Positions 17,915-26,150 of a stretch of DNA of 64,000 bases are shown here, piece after piece (position 1 is the first letter of the stretch; every line of letters starts with the position of its first letter). Position numbers and translations under genes: made by a program. The stretch is from positions 1-64,000 of the forward strand of contig CAVWNW010000004.1 of the NCBI GenBank assembly GCA_963756425.1. The letters are read 5' to 3'. The notes below the pieces were generated by a model. That model had not been told where the DNA came from. It saw only the letters and a list, made by a program, of their open reading frames with translations, and did not search any database. Source of the DNA: DASQUK01 sp963756425. GTDB lineage: Bacteria > Actinomycetota > Acidimicrobiia > Acidimicrobiales > VFJN01.

Positions 17915-17942
17915 TGTCGGATCTGGACAGCCGCCGATCGTC
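17915..17942 (+). promoter_or_regulatory. Possible ECF42-type promoter
   Basis: TGTCGG at 17915-17920 is followed 14-17 nt later by CGATCGTC (17935-17942). ECF42 promoters are described with TGTCGA-like -35 elements and CGA/TC-like -10 elements. The position fits control of the YciI-like gene at 17976. This is a visual match only. Confidence 0.3.
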
Positions 17943-17975
17943 GTACTGACGACACCTCGACAACCGGGAGGACCC

Positions 17976-18314
17976 GTGAAGTACATGATGTTCGTCGTCG
18001 CCGATCCCGTTGCGGCCGCAGAGGCCGAGCCGTCCGAGAACGACCTGACCATCGATGAGTGGCTCGCCGAGGTCGAGGGCAAGCGGATCACCGGAGACGC
18101 GCTGTGCCCCGTCGACGACGCCACCACCGTCCGGGTGCGCGGGGGTGAGGTGCTGGTCAGCGACGGCCCGTTCACCGAGTCGAAGGAGTGGATCGTCGGC
18201 TTCGACATCCTCGAGTGCGAGAACCTCGACGAGGCGATCGCGATCGCGGCGCGGCACCCGCAGGCCAACGGCGGCAAGCTCGAGCTCCGGCCCTTTTGGA
18301 CGCCCGACGAGTGA
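17976..18314 (+). CDS. YciI (DGPF-domain) family protein
   Basis: A 112-aa protein with a ferredoxin-like YciI fold and the signature VSDGPFTESKEWIVGF (about residues 67-82), also called a DGPF protein. It begins VKYMMFVVADP from a GTG preceded by GGGAGGA. DGPF proteins are the standard partner and target of ECF42 sigma factors, and the sigma gene follows directly with a GTGA overlap. The function is unknown; a small-molecule binding or dehalogenase-like role has been suggested for the fold. Confidence 0.87.
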   Translation: MKYMMFVVADPVAAAEAEPSENDLTIDEWLAEVEGKRITGDALCPVDDATTVRVRGGEVLVSDGPFTESKEWIVGFDILECENLDEAIAIAARHPQANGGKLELRPFWTPDE

Positions 18315-19528
18315 CCGGCGACCAGCGGGCGACAGAGGAGACGATCCGTTCGGTCGTCGCTCGAGAACGGGCCACCCTCGTGGCGACGCTGATCCGGCTC
18401 TCCGGGGACTGGGACCTGGCCGAGGACTGCGTGCAGGACTCGGTCGAGCGCGCGCTCGCCCGCTGGCCGCGCGACGGCATCCCGCGCTCGCCGGGGGCCT
18501 GGCTGACGACCGTGGCCCGGCGCCGTGCGCTGGACGTGCTACGCCGGCGACGGACGGAGCGGGCGAAGGTCCAGGAGGCTGCGATCACCGACGCTCCCGT
18601 CCGCGTCCCGCCGGATCCCCTGTCCGACGACCTGCTCCGGCTGATCTTCACCTGCTGTCATCCGGCACTGTCCCTCGAGGGCCGGGTGGCGCTGACGCTG
18701 AAGACGGTCGCCGGTCTGTCGACTGCGGAGATCGCTCGGGCGTTCCTCGTCTCTGAGCCGACGCTGTCGCAGAGGCTCCTGCGCACGAAGCGCAAGATCG
18801 CCCGCGCCGGCATTCCCTACCGGGTGCCACCGGACCAGCTCCTCGGTGAGCGCACGGGTGGCGTGCTGGCGGTGCTGTACCTGATCTTCAACGAGGGCTA
18901 CGGCCGTTCGGACGGCCGCCTGTCCGCCGAGGCCATCCGGCTGGCCCGGCTCCTGGTCGACCTGATGCCCCACGAGGACGAAGCCCGCGGGCTGCTCGCC
19001 CTGATGCTCCTCCAGGAGGCGCGCCGCGCAACCCGGTTCGACGCCGCCGGCGAGCTGGTGCCGATGGAGGAGCAGGACCGCGGTCGCTGGGATCGCGCAG
19101 CGATCGATGAGGGCCTTCGACTGCTGCGCCGAGCTGGCGCGTCCGGGCGACCGCTCGGGGCATACCGGTTGCAGGGGGAGATCGCAGCGTGCCACGCCAC
19201 TGCCTCCGATCCCGGTTCGACGCCGTGGGGCAGGATCGTGCGCTTGTTCGACGCGCTGCTCCTGGTCCGGGCGTCCCCGGTGATCGCGCTCAACCGGGCG
19301 ATCGCCGTGGGATTCCGCGACGGCTATGACGCCGGCCTCGGGGAGCTGGCGGTGATCGACGGCCTGGACGCCTACCCCTCGCTGCCCGCGGCGCGCGGTG
19401 ACTTCCTGCGGCGGCTGGGCCGTCACGGGGAGGCCGGGCACACGTACCGCGAGGCGCTGCGGCTCACCCAGGACGGCACGCCTGAACAGCGACTCCTGGA
19501 GCGCCGCCTGGTCGAGGTCGGCGGCTGA
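18311..19528 (+). CDS. ECF42-type sigma factor with C-terminal extension
   Basis: A 405-aa sigma factor, much longer than a plain ECF protein. Region 2 is at about 12-80 (LSGDWDLAEDCVQDSVERAL) and region 4 at about 115-175 (TVAGLSTAEIARAFLVSEPT). A roughly 220-residue helical C-terminal domain follows (starting LLGERTGGVLAVLYLIFNEG; YPSLPAARGDFLRRLGRHGE near the end), typical of ECF42. This extension is needed for activity in studied members. The GTG overlaps the stop of the DGPF gene, so the two are translationally coupled. Confidence 0.9.
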   Translation: MTGDQRATEETIRSVVARERATLVATLIRLSGDWDLAEDCVQDSVERALARWPRDGIPRSPGAWLTTVARRRALDVLRRRRTERAKVQEAAITDAPVRVPPDPLSDDLLRLIFTCCHPALSLEGRVALTLKTVAGLSTAEIARAFLVSEPTLSQRLLRTKRKIARAGIPYRVPPDQLLGERTGGVLAVLYLIFNEGYGRSDGRLSAEAIRLARLLVDLMPHEDEARGLLALMLLQEARRATRFDAAGELVPMEEQDRGRWDRAAIDEGLRLLRRAGASGRPLGAYRLQGEIAACHATASDPGSTPWGRIVRLFDALLLVRASPVIALNRAIAVGFRDGYDAGLGELAVIDGLDAYPSLPAARGDFLRRLGRHGEAGHTYREALRLTQDGTPEQRLLERRLVEVGG

Positions 19529-19578
19529 CGCTGCGCGATCGGCGGTAGACGGGCCGTCACGCCCTACCGTGGATACCC

Positions 19579-20145
19579 ATGACGACCCTGCCTGACCGGC
19601 CGAACACCGCGCTGCTAATCATCGACGTCCAGAACGGCGTCGTGGCCGACACGCACAACCGCGACGACGTGATCGCGAACATCAACACCCTGATCGACAA
19701 GGCCCGCGTGGACGACGCACCAGTGATCTGGGTCCAGCACTCGGGCGACCATCTACCACGAGGCAGCGACGGCTGGCAGTACGTGCCCGAGCTCGACCGC
19801 CGCGATTCGGAGCCCCTCGTCCACAAGACCTACGGCGACTCGTTCGAGGGCACCGAGCTGGAGGAAGTGCTCGCCGAGCGCAGGGTGGGCCGGCTCATTG
19901 TGACGGGTGCCCAGACCGATGCCTGCATCCGCGCCACCCTCCACGGCGCCTTCGTGCGCGGATACGACGTCACGCTCGTCGGCGACGCGCACACGACGGA
20001 GGACCTCAGCGAGTACGGCGCGCCGCCCCCGGACCAGGTGATCGCACACACCAACCTCTACTGGCAGGACGAGAGCGCTCCGGGGCGCACCGCGGGGACC
20101 GTCGACTCGGCGAAGGTCAGCTTCGCAGCGGCCGACGCGGGCTGA
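19579..20145 (+). CDS. Isochorismatase-like cysteine hydrolase
   Basis: A 188-aa cysteine hydrolase of the isochorismatase/nicotinamidase superfamily. The catalytic Asp lies in LLIIDVQNGV (about residues 12-21), the Lys in HKTYGDSFEGTELEEVL, and the nucleophilic Cys in VTGAQTDACIRATLHGA (about 113-129). A cis-peptide-like VTGAQT precedes the Cys as expected. The substrate is probably an amide or enol ether of a small molecule. TACCGT eight bases before the ATG may be a -10 element. It is convergent with the cupin gene. Confidence 0.87.
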   Translation: MTTLPDRPNTALLIIDVQNGVVADTHNRDDVIANINTLIDKARVDDAPVIWVQHSGDHLPRGSDGWQYVPELDRRDSEPLVHKTYGDSFEGTELEEVLAERRVGRLIVTGAQTDACIRATLHGAFVRGYDVTLVGDAHTTEDLSEYGAPPPDQVIAHTNLYWQDESAPGRTAGTVDSAKVSFAAADAG

Positions 20146-20151
20146 ACCCTC

Positions 20152-20170
20152 CCGGCCGTGAGCGGGCCGG
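20152..20170. terminator. Hairpin between convergent genes
   Basis: CCGGCC (20152-20157), a seven-base loop and GGCCGG (20165-20170) form a perfect stem between the hydrolase stop and the cupin stop. There is no T-tract. It is positioned as a bidirectional terminator. Confidence 0.45.
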
Positions 20171-20178
20171 CCCGGCGG

Positions 20179-20568
20179 TCAAGAGGATCCGTCGCCGTGG
20201 TACTCGGCCTCGGTCACGTGCTCGCCCCAGCTGGCGTCACCCCCGGCGACGGAGAGATGGGTCATGAAGTGGTCGGGGGCGCCGCCGTGCCAGTGCCACT
20301 CGTCGGCGGGTGTCTGGACGATGTCGCCGGAGCGGATGGTGACGATGGGCTCGCCGCGGGACTGGACGAGCCCTTCACCCTCGGTGACGTAGAGGGTCTG
20401 GCCGAGGCTGTGTGAGTGCCAGGCGGTGCGTGCGCCGGGCGTGAAGTGCACGGCGCTGACGTTCACGCGCGACGGCGCCTGGCTTTGGGCGATCGGGTCG
20501 ATCCAGACGTCGCCGGTGAACAATTCGGCCGGGCCTTTGGTGGACGGCTTCCTCGGCTGGACTTCCAT
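20179..20568 (-). CDS. Cupin domain protein
   Basis: A 129-aa single-domain cupin. Metal-binding motif 1 is seen as GARTAWHSHSLGQTLYVTEGEG (Trp-His-Ser-His ... Glu region, about residues 46-67), and motif 2 as PADEWHWHGGAPDHFMTHL (about 88-106). It resembles the carboxymuconolactone-decarboxylase-associated (R)-mandelonitrile lyase-like cupins. The exact role is unknown. AAGGAGAAG lies before the ATG. It is separated by 42 bp from the broken DUF222/HNH gene upstream on the same strand. Confidence 0.83.
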   Translation of the reverse strand: MEVQPRKPSTKGPAELFTGDVWIDPIAQSQAPSRVNVSAVHFTPGARTAWHSHSLGQTLYVTEGEGLVQSRGEPIVTIRSGDIVQTPADEWHWHGGAPDHFMTHLSVAGGDASWGEHVTEAEYHGDGSS

Positions 20569-20610
20569 GGCTTCTCCTTGCAGTTGCCGGCCGGCCTGAC
20601 GCGCGTGGCG

Positions 20611-21815
20611 TCATTCTCGGAGTGGGAGGGGTGGCCGGTGTGCGGGTGGGTCGCTGGTGTGGACGTTTCCTCGTGGGTCGGTGACTTCGAGGGTGTTGTC
20701 GGGGAGGAGTTTGGCGTGCCAGCCCGGCGCGTGGAGTAGGTGGTGGTGCCTCGTACACAACAGCACGAGGTTGTCGAGGGCGGTCGGCCCGCCGTCGAGG
20801 ACCCTGCGGATGTGGTGGGCTTCGGTCCATTCGGGTGGCCGGTCGCAGCCGGGGTAGCGGCAGTGGCGGTCGCGGATGACGAGGGCGTTGAACAGGTTGG
20901 CGGGGACGGTGCGGGTGGTGGTGCCGTAGTCCAAGATGCTGGAGCGGCCGTCGGTGACGACGCGGTGGATGCCGGCGTCACAGACCAGGCGCTGCAGGGT
21001 GGCGGCGTCGAGGATCGTGCCGTCGAGCAGCCGCCCGTGACCCCCGTTCTCGAGGTCGTCGAGGGTGGTGATGATGTTGAGGTGGGGTCGGTGGCGGCCA
21101 CCGTGGCGGTGTTGTTGGTGGTCGAGGAACCAGCGGCACACGTCGACGAGGGCGTCGCCGCGGCGTTGGGTGGGGCTACGGCGAGGTTCGCCGTCGACGT
21201 CGCGGGTGGCAGCCAAGCGGAGGGCGGTGGCGATGACGGCGCCGCCTTCGGGGTCGAAGCTGCCGGATAGTTCGCGGCGCCCGTCGAGGATGCGTGATAG
21301 GTGCAGCGACCGTTCGGGCAGGACCGGTTCGGGGTCGTCGCCCACCACGGCGTCGGCGCGGCGGGCCCAGTCCTGCATGGCGACCGCGGTGTCTGCGACC
21401 GACAGCCGGGCGAGCTCGGGCACGAGCTGCGCCTCGTGGCGGGCGAACAGGTCGACGGTGCGGTCCTTGAGGTTGGCCACGATGGCTTGGACCTGGGCGC
21501 CAGACAGCCGTCCCGTCGCGGTAAGCGGCAGCGGTGACGGGGAGCTCGTGTAGCCGCCGGGCGGTCCGGGCGCAGCGGGCGGCGTCGCGCCCGGACTGTC
21601 GGGTGTGATGCCGCAGCCAGGCGGTCATCGAGGTGGACCCGTCGTTGCGCCACAGCTCGGCGGCATCGTGTTCACCCACGGCGGCCAGCAGCTTGGCATT
21701 GAGCCGATCCAGTAACGTGAATGCTTCGATCAACACCGCATTGTCGGCAGGCAGATCGAGGCCGTCGATCGCTTGAGCGAGACCTTCGAGAACAGCTGCT
21801 GACCTGCCGAGACAT
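20611..21815 (-). pseudogene. DUF222/HNH endonuclease (13E12-type), frameshifted copy
   Basis: A homologue of the intact gene at 33060. The DUF222 N-terminal half (LPADNAVLIEAFTLLDRLNA ... RRLHELPVTAAAYRDG) and the C-terminal half (VQAIVANLKDRTVDLF ... HNH block CRYPGCDRPPEWTEAHHI, LLCTRHHHLLH) lie in different frames. Compared with the 33 kb copy there is one extra base near 21506-21514, and another close to the start (21791-21800). Either it is decaying or the sequence has errors. An ATG at 21840 would bypass the first shift. The promoter design is the same as in the two intact copies. Confidence 0.82.
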
Positions 21816-21824
21816 GACCAGTAA

Positions 21825-21838
21825 CGTACTAGTGTTCG
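21825..21838 (-). promoter_or_regulatory. SOS-like box and -10 of the broken DUF222 gene
   Basis: On the minus strand CGAACACTAGTACG resembles the actinobacterial LexA box (CGAAC-N4-GTTCG) with one change. Its right half is part of a -10 TACGTT (21828-21823), with TTGTGT as -35 (21851-21846, 17-nt spacer). The ATG at 21815 begins seven bases after the -10, suggesting leaderless mRNA. Confidence 0.6.
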
Positions 21839-21891
21839 CATACACACACAAGCCGAATTCGACAAATCGGACGCCTCCGTTCTGCGTAAAT

Positions 21892-21928
21892 GAGTGGCGC
21901 CACCCACCTCCGCCTCCGGGTGCCACTC
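21892..21928. repeat. Imperfect hairpin between divergent genes
   Basis: GAGTGGC (21892-21898) pairs with GCCACTC (21922-21928), extended by ACCC/GGGT with a three-base bulge. It lies between the DUF222 pseudogene promoter and the acyl-CoA synthetase. It differs from the inverted repeats found upstream of the other two DUF222 genes. Confidence 0.45.
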
Positions 21929-22005
21929 GCCTCAGCTGGCCGTCCCTCCGCGGGTAGCCGCTACGGTCGTCCCCGGCGCGACGCCCGCCCAGCAGAGGGG
22001 ATCAC

Positions 22006-23685
22006 ATGCCACTGCCCGACCTGGACTACGAACCGACCATCCCGGCCGTGGTCCGTCGTGCCGCGACGACGTTCCGGGACAACGACTTCATCGTGATGCC
22101 CGATCGCCGGATGACCTATGCCGAGGCCGAGGTGGCCTCGCGCCGCGTGGGCAAGCAGCTGCTGGCGGCTGGGGTCGGCAAGGGCACGCGCATTGGATTC
22201 ATGTTCCCCTACGGCACCGATTGGGTCGTGGCGTGGCTGGCCATTGCGCGGATCGGCGCGGTCGGGATGCCGTTCAGCACCTCGTACAAGCCGGCCGAGC
22301 TGCGCAAAGCGCTCCGCTTCGGCGACGTCGACACGCTGCTCGTGCCGTCGATCATGTTCGGTCAGGATCACCTCGCCTACATCGAAGCCGCAGTGCCCGG
22401 GCTCGCCGAGGCGGGGCCCGAGCCGCTGCGGATCCCGGCACTGCCGTTCCTCCGGCACGTGTGCGTGAGCGGACCCACCGATCGGCTCTGGGCGAAAGCC
22501 CTGCCCCTCGACTTCCAGCTCGGCGCCGGCGGCACCGCCGACCCCGTCGCCGCAAGCGCCAACCCGGACACCGCCCCGGACGGCGAGGACATCAGCGACG
22601 AGTTCTTCGAGGCGGTCGAGGCCGAGGTCACGCCCTCCGACCTCATGATGACGATCTTCACGTCGGGCACGACGAGCGAGCCCAAGGGCGTGGTCCACAC
22701 GCACGGCAACTTCCTCCGCCACGGCGCCAACCTGGCCCGTTTCGCGGAGGTCACGTCCGAGTCCCGCCGGCTCTGCGCGATGCCGTTCTTCTGGATCGGG
22801 GGGGTGGGCATGACGCTCAACTTCGCCCTGGCGGTCGGCAGTGCGATCCTCTGCGTCGAGAAGTTCGAGCCGGAAGCCGTACTCGACCTCATGGAGGCCG
22901 AGGGCGCGACCGAGCTGGCGGTCTGGCCCCAACTCGGCCAGCGAATGCAGCGCTACATCGCCGAGACCCGCCGGGACGTCAGCGGCATCGGCGCGTTCGC
23001 GCCTCGGCCGACGACCGACTACGGGCTGCTCCACAACTCGCTGGGCATGACCGAGACCATGGGACCCCACTCGGCGCCGGGCCCCGAGCGCGAGCGGATC
23101 CTCCCCGAGGAGATGCGGGGATCGTTCGGACTGCTCGTGCCCTGCGTCGAGCACCGCGTCGCCGACCCCGAGACCAACGCCACTCTGGACGATGGCGACG
23201 TGGGAGAGATCTGCATCCGCGGCTACAGCCTCATGAACGGGCTGTACAAGCGGGAGCGCCACGAGACGTTCGACGACGACGGCTGGTACCACACCGGCGA
23301 CAAGGGCTTCATCCGGGACGGCTACCTGTACTTCCTGGGTCGCCTGAGCGAGCTGATCAAGACGTCGGGTTCCAACGTGGCCCCGCGGGAGGTCGAGCTG
23401 CTGCTCGAGTCGTTGCCGGAGGTGGGCCTGGCCGTGGTCGTCGGGCTGCCGGATGCCGAGCGGGGAGAGGTCGTGGCGGCTGCGCTCGTGCCGACGGCCG
23501 GCAGCGCCATCGATCCGATCGAAACGATCCGGCGGGCCGGCGAGGAGCTGTCGAACTACAAGGTCCCACGCCGCGTGCTCGTGCTCGTTGAGAGCGAGAT
23601 GCCCTACCTGCCCAACGGCAAGCCCGATCGGCTGACCGTGCGAGACCTCCTGGCCGAGCGCGCCACCGAGGTGCAATGGCGTTGA
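22006..23685 (+). CDS. Class I adenylate-forming enzyme (acyl-CoA synthetase-like)
   Basis: A 559-aa AMP-binding enzyme that would activate a carboxylic acid as acyl-AMP and then acyl-CoA. The P-loop motif is MTIFTSGTTSEPKGVVHTHG (about residues 216-235). Further motifs are LGMTET, GWYHTGDKGFIRDGYLYFLG (about 426-445) and the late lysine in MPYLPNGKPDRLTV. The substrate pocket cannot be read. AGAGGGGA precedes the ATG. It is divergent from the broken DUF222 gene and followed by a small protein gene. Confidence 0.87.
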   Translation: MPLPDLDYEPTIPAVVRRAATTFRDNDFIVMPDRRMTYAEAEVASRRVGKQLLAAGVGKGTRIGFMFPYGTDWVVAWLAIARIGAVGMPFSTSYKPAELRKALRFGDVDTLLVPSIMFGQDHLAYIEAAVPGLAEAGPEPLRIPALPFLRHVCVSGPTDRLWAKALPLDFQLGAGGTADPVAASANPDTAPDGEDISDEFFEAVEAEVTPSDLMMTIFTSGTTSEPKGVVHTHGNFLRHGANLARFAEVTSESRRLCAMPFFWIGGVGMTLNFALAVGSAILCVEKFEPEAVLDLMEAEGATELAVWPQLGQRMQRYIAETRRDVSGIGAFAPRPTTDYGLLHNSLGMTETMGPHSAPGPERERILPEEMRGSFGLLVPCVEHRVADPETNATLDDGDVGEICIRGYSLMNGLYKRERHETFDDDGWYHTGDKGFIRDGYLYFLGRLSELIKTSGSNVAPREVELLLESLPEVGLAVVVGLPDAERGEVVAAALVPTAGSAIDPIETIRRAGEELSNYKVPRRVLVLVESEMPYLPNGKPDRLTVRDLLAERATEVQWR

Positions 23686-23803
23686 CAGCGCCCCCGTGAC
23701 GGGCCGGCGATGAGAAATGCGCCCCCACGTCGTCTGGAACATCCAAAGGCCCGCCGGGGCACGAAAACCAGACGAACGAGCGAAGAAAGGAAAGGGGCGC
23801 GTG

Positions 23804-23977
23804 ATGAGCACACACGTCTTTGGACTCACCGTGGCGACGCTGGCCGACGCGTCCCGCGCCGCACGCACTGTCGACCATGCCGTGACCCTCGTGGACGAGG
23901 TGTCGCAGGTGGTGGTCGTCGTCGACCAGCGGGGTCGGGTGATCATGCGACCCCAGGAGCGCCAGGCAGTCGCCTGA
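23804..23977 (+). CDS. Small protein of unknown function
   Basis: A 57-aa protein starting MSTHVFGLTVATLADASRAA after a strong GAAAGGAAAGGGG ribosome site. It has two predicted beta-strands (VFGLTVATL and a Val-rich VSQVVVVVDQRGRVIM) around one amphipathic helix, as in a small swapped dimer fold. I do not recognise the family. The terminus RPQERQAVA is polar. It lies between the acyl-CoA synthetase and the TetR operator. Codon use and the ribosome site support a real gene. Confidence 0.5.
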   Translation: MSTHVFGLTVATLADASRAARTVDHAVTLVDEVSQVVVVVDQRGRVIMRPQERQAVA

Positions 23978-23997
23978 ACCTCCGCTTCTGGCTCGCT

Positions 23998-24027
23998 AGT
24001 TACATACAGGCTTGACTGTATGTAACT
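23998..24027. promoter_or_regulatory. Perfect 12+12 palindromic TetR operator
   Basis: AGTTACATACAG (23998-24009), a six-base spacer GCTTGA and CTGTATGTAACT (24016-24027) form a perfect inverted repeat. It overlaps the -35 element of the TetR gene that follows, so autorepression of the TetR-diiron oxygenase operon is expected. Confidence 0.8.
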
Positions 24028-24040
24028 GATGCTCGATAGT
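24012..24040 (+). promoter_or_regulatory. Promoter of the TetR operon (leaderless)
   Basis: TTGACT (24012-24017), a 17-nt spacer and GATAGT (24035-24040) form a good sigma-70-type promoter. Six bases separate the -10 from the ATG at 24047, so transcription should start at the ATG itself. Confidence 0.65.
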
Positions 24041-24046
24041 GACCGC

Positions 24047-24685
24047 ATGCCCACGGTCGCGTCGGAGCATCAGCGCCCCCGCACCAAGGCCGAGCGCAGC
24101 GCCGCCACCCGTGTGCGGCTGCTGGACGCCACCATCGACTGCCTGATCGAGCTGGGGTGGTCCGGCACCAGCACCACCGAGGTGGTGCGCCGGGCGGGGG
24201 TGTCGCGGGGTGCCCAGGTGCACCACTATCCCACCAAGGAAGACCTGGTCCTCGCGGCCGTGGAGCATCTGTGCACCCGCCGCATGGGGGAGTACCGGGC
24301 GGCGATCGAGAGGCTGCCCGCGCACGAGCGGACACCGGCCGCCTCGGTCGACCTCCTCTGGTCGGTCTGGTCGGGCCCGACACTGGAGGCATGGCTCGAG
24401 ATCGTCCTCGCGTGCCGGACCCAGCCGGCGCTGCGCGCCCGCTTCGTTGAGTTCGAGCACCGGTTCTTCGACGCCGCGCTCATCCTGTTCCGGGAGACGC
24501 AGCCGGAGATGACGGCCGACCCGGAGTTCGCCCGTCTGGCGCTGCGGTTCACCTTCTGCGTCCTCGACGGCTTGGCGGTCGCCCGCCTCGGCGGGATCGA
24601 GCGGCCAGAGCTGGACGCAGTCGTCGAAGGGTTCAAGGTACTGACCACCCTCGTCTCTCCCACCGACCTAGGAGCGATCCAATGA
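24047..24685 (+). CDS. TetR family transcriptional regulator
   Basis: A 212-aa TetR repressor. The HTH is about residues 20-65 (LLDATIDCLIELGWSGTSTT, then VSRGAQVHHYPTKEDLVLAA) and the helical ligand domain follows. An ATG at 24029 is also open, but the promoter places the transcript start at the ATG of 24047. The operator is the 30-bp palindrome just upstream. Its stop overlaps the ATG of the diiron oxygenase gene (ATGA), so the regulated enzyme is likely that gene. The ligand is unknown. Confidence 0.87.
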   Translation: MPTVASEHQRPRTKAERSAATRVRLLDATIDCLIELGWSGTSTTEVVRRAGVSRGAQVHHYPTKEDLVLAAVEHLCTRRMGEYRAAIERLPAHERTPAASVDLLWSVWSGPTLEAWLEIVLACRTQPALRARFVEFEHRFFDAALILFRETQPEMTADPEFARLALRFTFCVLDGLAVARLGGIERPELDAVVEGFKVLTTLVSPTDLGAIQ

Positions 24686-25645
24686 CCGCTACCGCCCTCG
24701 ATGGACTGGCCCTCGACGAGGAACAGGAGGACGACCGGTTCACCGCGCTCCTTGGGCGGCTCAGCCGCCAGTCGGTGGTCAAGCATTTCGACGCCTACGC
24801 CGATGTCGATTGGGATCATCCCGCGAACGCCATTGATCCCCGTGATCCCCGGTGGGAACTGGATTCGGGCAGTGGCCTGGCGGGCACCGACTGGTACCGG
24901 CGCGTTGCCGGCGGAGACCCGGGCCCGCATCGGGCTGCACGGCATCACGAGCAACATGAAGGCCGGGCTCCAGTTCGAGAACGTGCTCAAGCGAGGACTC
25001 CTGGAGTACGCGTTCCGCCTGCCGGACGGCTCGCCCGAGTTCAGGTACGTGTACCACGAGGTCATCGAGGAGGCGCAGCACTCGCTGATGTTCCAGGAGT
25101 TCGTCAACCGGACCGGCCTCGAGACGCCTGGCCTTCCCTGGGAGCTGCGCGTCGGGAGCCGCAACGTGGTCGGCCTCGCCCGGCGGTTCCCAGCCCTGTT
25201 CTTCGTGTTCGTCCTGGGCGGGGAGGACCCGATCGATCACGTGCAGCGCACCGTCCTGCGCAGCGGCAAGGACATCCATCCCTTGCTCGAGCGGATCATG
25301 CGCATCCACGTCACCGAGGAGGCTCGGCACCTGTCGTTCGCCCGCGGCTACCTCCGGACCAACGTGCCGAAGCTGCCGGCCTGGCGACGGCGCGCCATGG
25401 CGATGCAGGCACCGCTGATCCTGGCCACCGAGGCGAGCGTCATGCTGCGCCCGCCCCGCCACCTGGTCCGCACCTACGGCGTGCCCGACGCCGTCCTGCG
25501 CCAGGCGTACGGGCCCGGATCCCAGAACCGCCAGGATGCGAAGGATTCACTCCGCAAGGTGCGCAACCTCCTCGTCGAGCTCGGCCTGGTCACGCCCGCG
25601 GCGAAGCGCCTGTGGCAGCGCCTCGGGATCTGGGACGACGCCTGA
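24682..25645 (+). pseudogene. AurF-type diiron oxygenase, one-base frameshift
   Basis: A homologue of the p-aminobenzoate N-oxygenase (AurF) diiron family, about 320 aa. The N-terminal part (MTATALDGLALDEE ... LAGTDWYR) is in one frame; from LPAETRARIGLHG onward the protein is in the next frame. An extra base at about 24898-24902 (TACCGGCGCG instead of TACCGGGCG) explains it. Diiron ligands are visible: the ENVLKRG helix, YHEVIEEAQHSLMF, and HVTEEARHLSFARGY. It starts with ATGA overlap to the TetR gene. If the base is real, the enzyme is lost; if it is an error, the gene is intact. Confidence 0.82.
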
Positions 25646-25670
25646 CGCCCCACGCCGCCCCCCGGCACCG

Positions 25671-26117
25671 TCATCCCGGCGAGGCCAGGCGCCCCTCGGT
25701 CGTCACCTTGCGGTAGGTGAACCGCCAGCGTCCGTCGCGCTCCTCGTACTCGTCGACGTACCGGCCCCAGTGGTCGAGCCCGTGGGCGCGGATCACGAAG
25801 AAGTAGCAACGGCCGTTCGCGTGCTGCCGATCGCGGATGTCGATCTGGTGCGTGGCGATGCAGTGGCGCACATACCCGGGTTGGGCGCGCCGGTCGGCCT
25901 CCGCCCGAAACGTCTCGATCGCACCGGTGAAGATCGTCTCGATCTCGTCGATGCCCCGATACGTCCGGGTTTCGCCGCCTTCGCTCGTGATCTCCATCGT
26001 CGCGTCGGGCGCGAACAACTCGAGGACTTGCGGCACCCGGCCGCTGTCGCCGTTCGCGTTGTACCGCGTGACGAGGTCCCGGATGCACTCGCGGGCCAGC
26101 AGCTCCCACGGCTCCAT
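25671..26117 (-). CDS. NTF2/SnoaL-like protein
   Basis: A 148-aa cone-fold (NTF2-like) protein. It has an N-terminal helix ECIRDLVTRYNANGDSGRV, then LELFAPDATMEI, YRGIDEIETIFTGAIETF, VRHCIATHQIDI, and a C-terminal sheet ending RWRFTYRKVTTEG. The layout matches SnoaL-like polyketide cyclases and ring hydroxylase small-subunit relatives; no clear catalytic dyad can be assigned. AGGGAG lies before the ATG. It follows the MaoC gene by 33 bp and may be in the same operon. Confidence 0.8.
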   Translation of the reverse strand: MEPWELLARECIRDLVTRYNANGDSGRVPQVLELFAPDATMEITSEGGETRTYRGIDEIETIFTGAIETFRAEADRRAQPGYVRHCIATHQIDIRDRQHANGRCYFFVIRAHGLDHWGRYVDEYEERDGRWRFTYRKVTTEGRLASPG

Positions 26118-26150
26118 GGCGTGCTCCCTACCGAGTGTGCGCGGCGTCGC

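Noticed and set aside
21961..24054. 697-aa minus-strand frame opposite the acyl-CoA synthetase
   Set aside because: Same reason: the plus strand codes for a clear adenylate-forming enzyme with all motifs.
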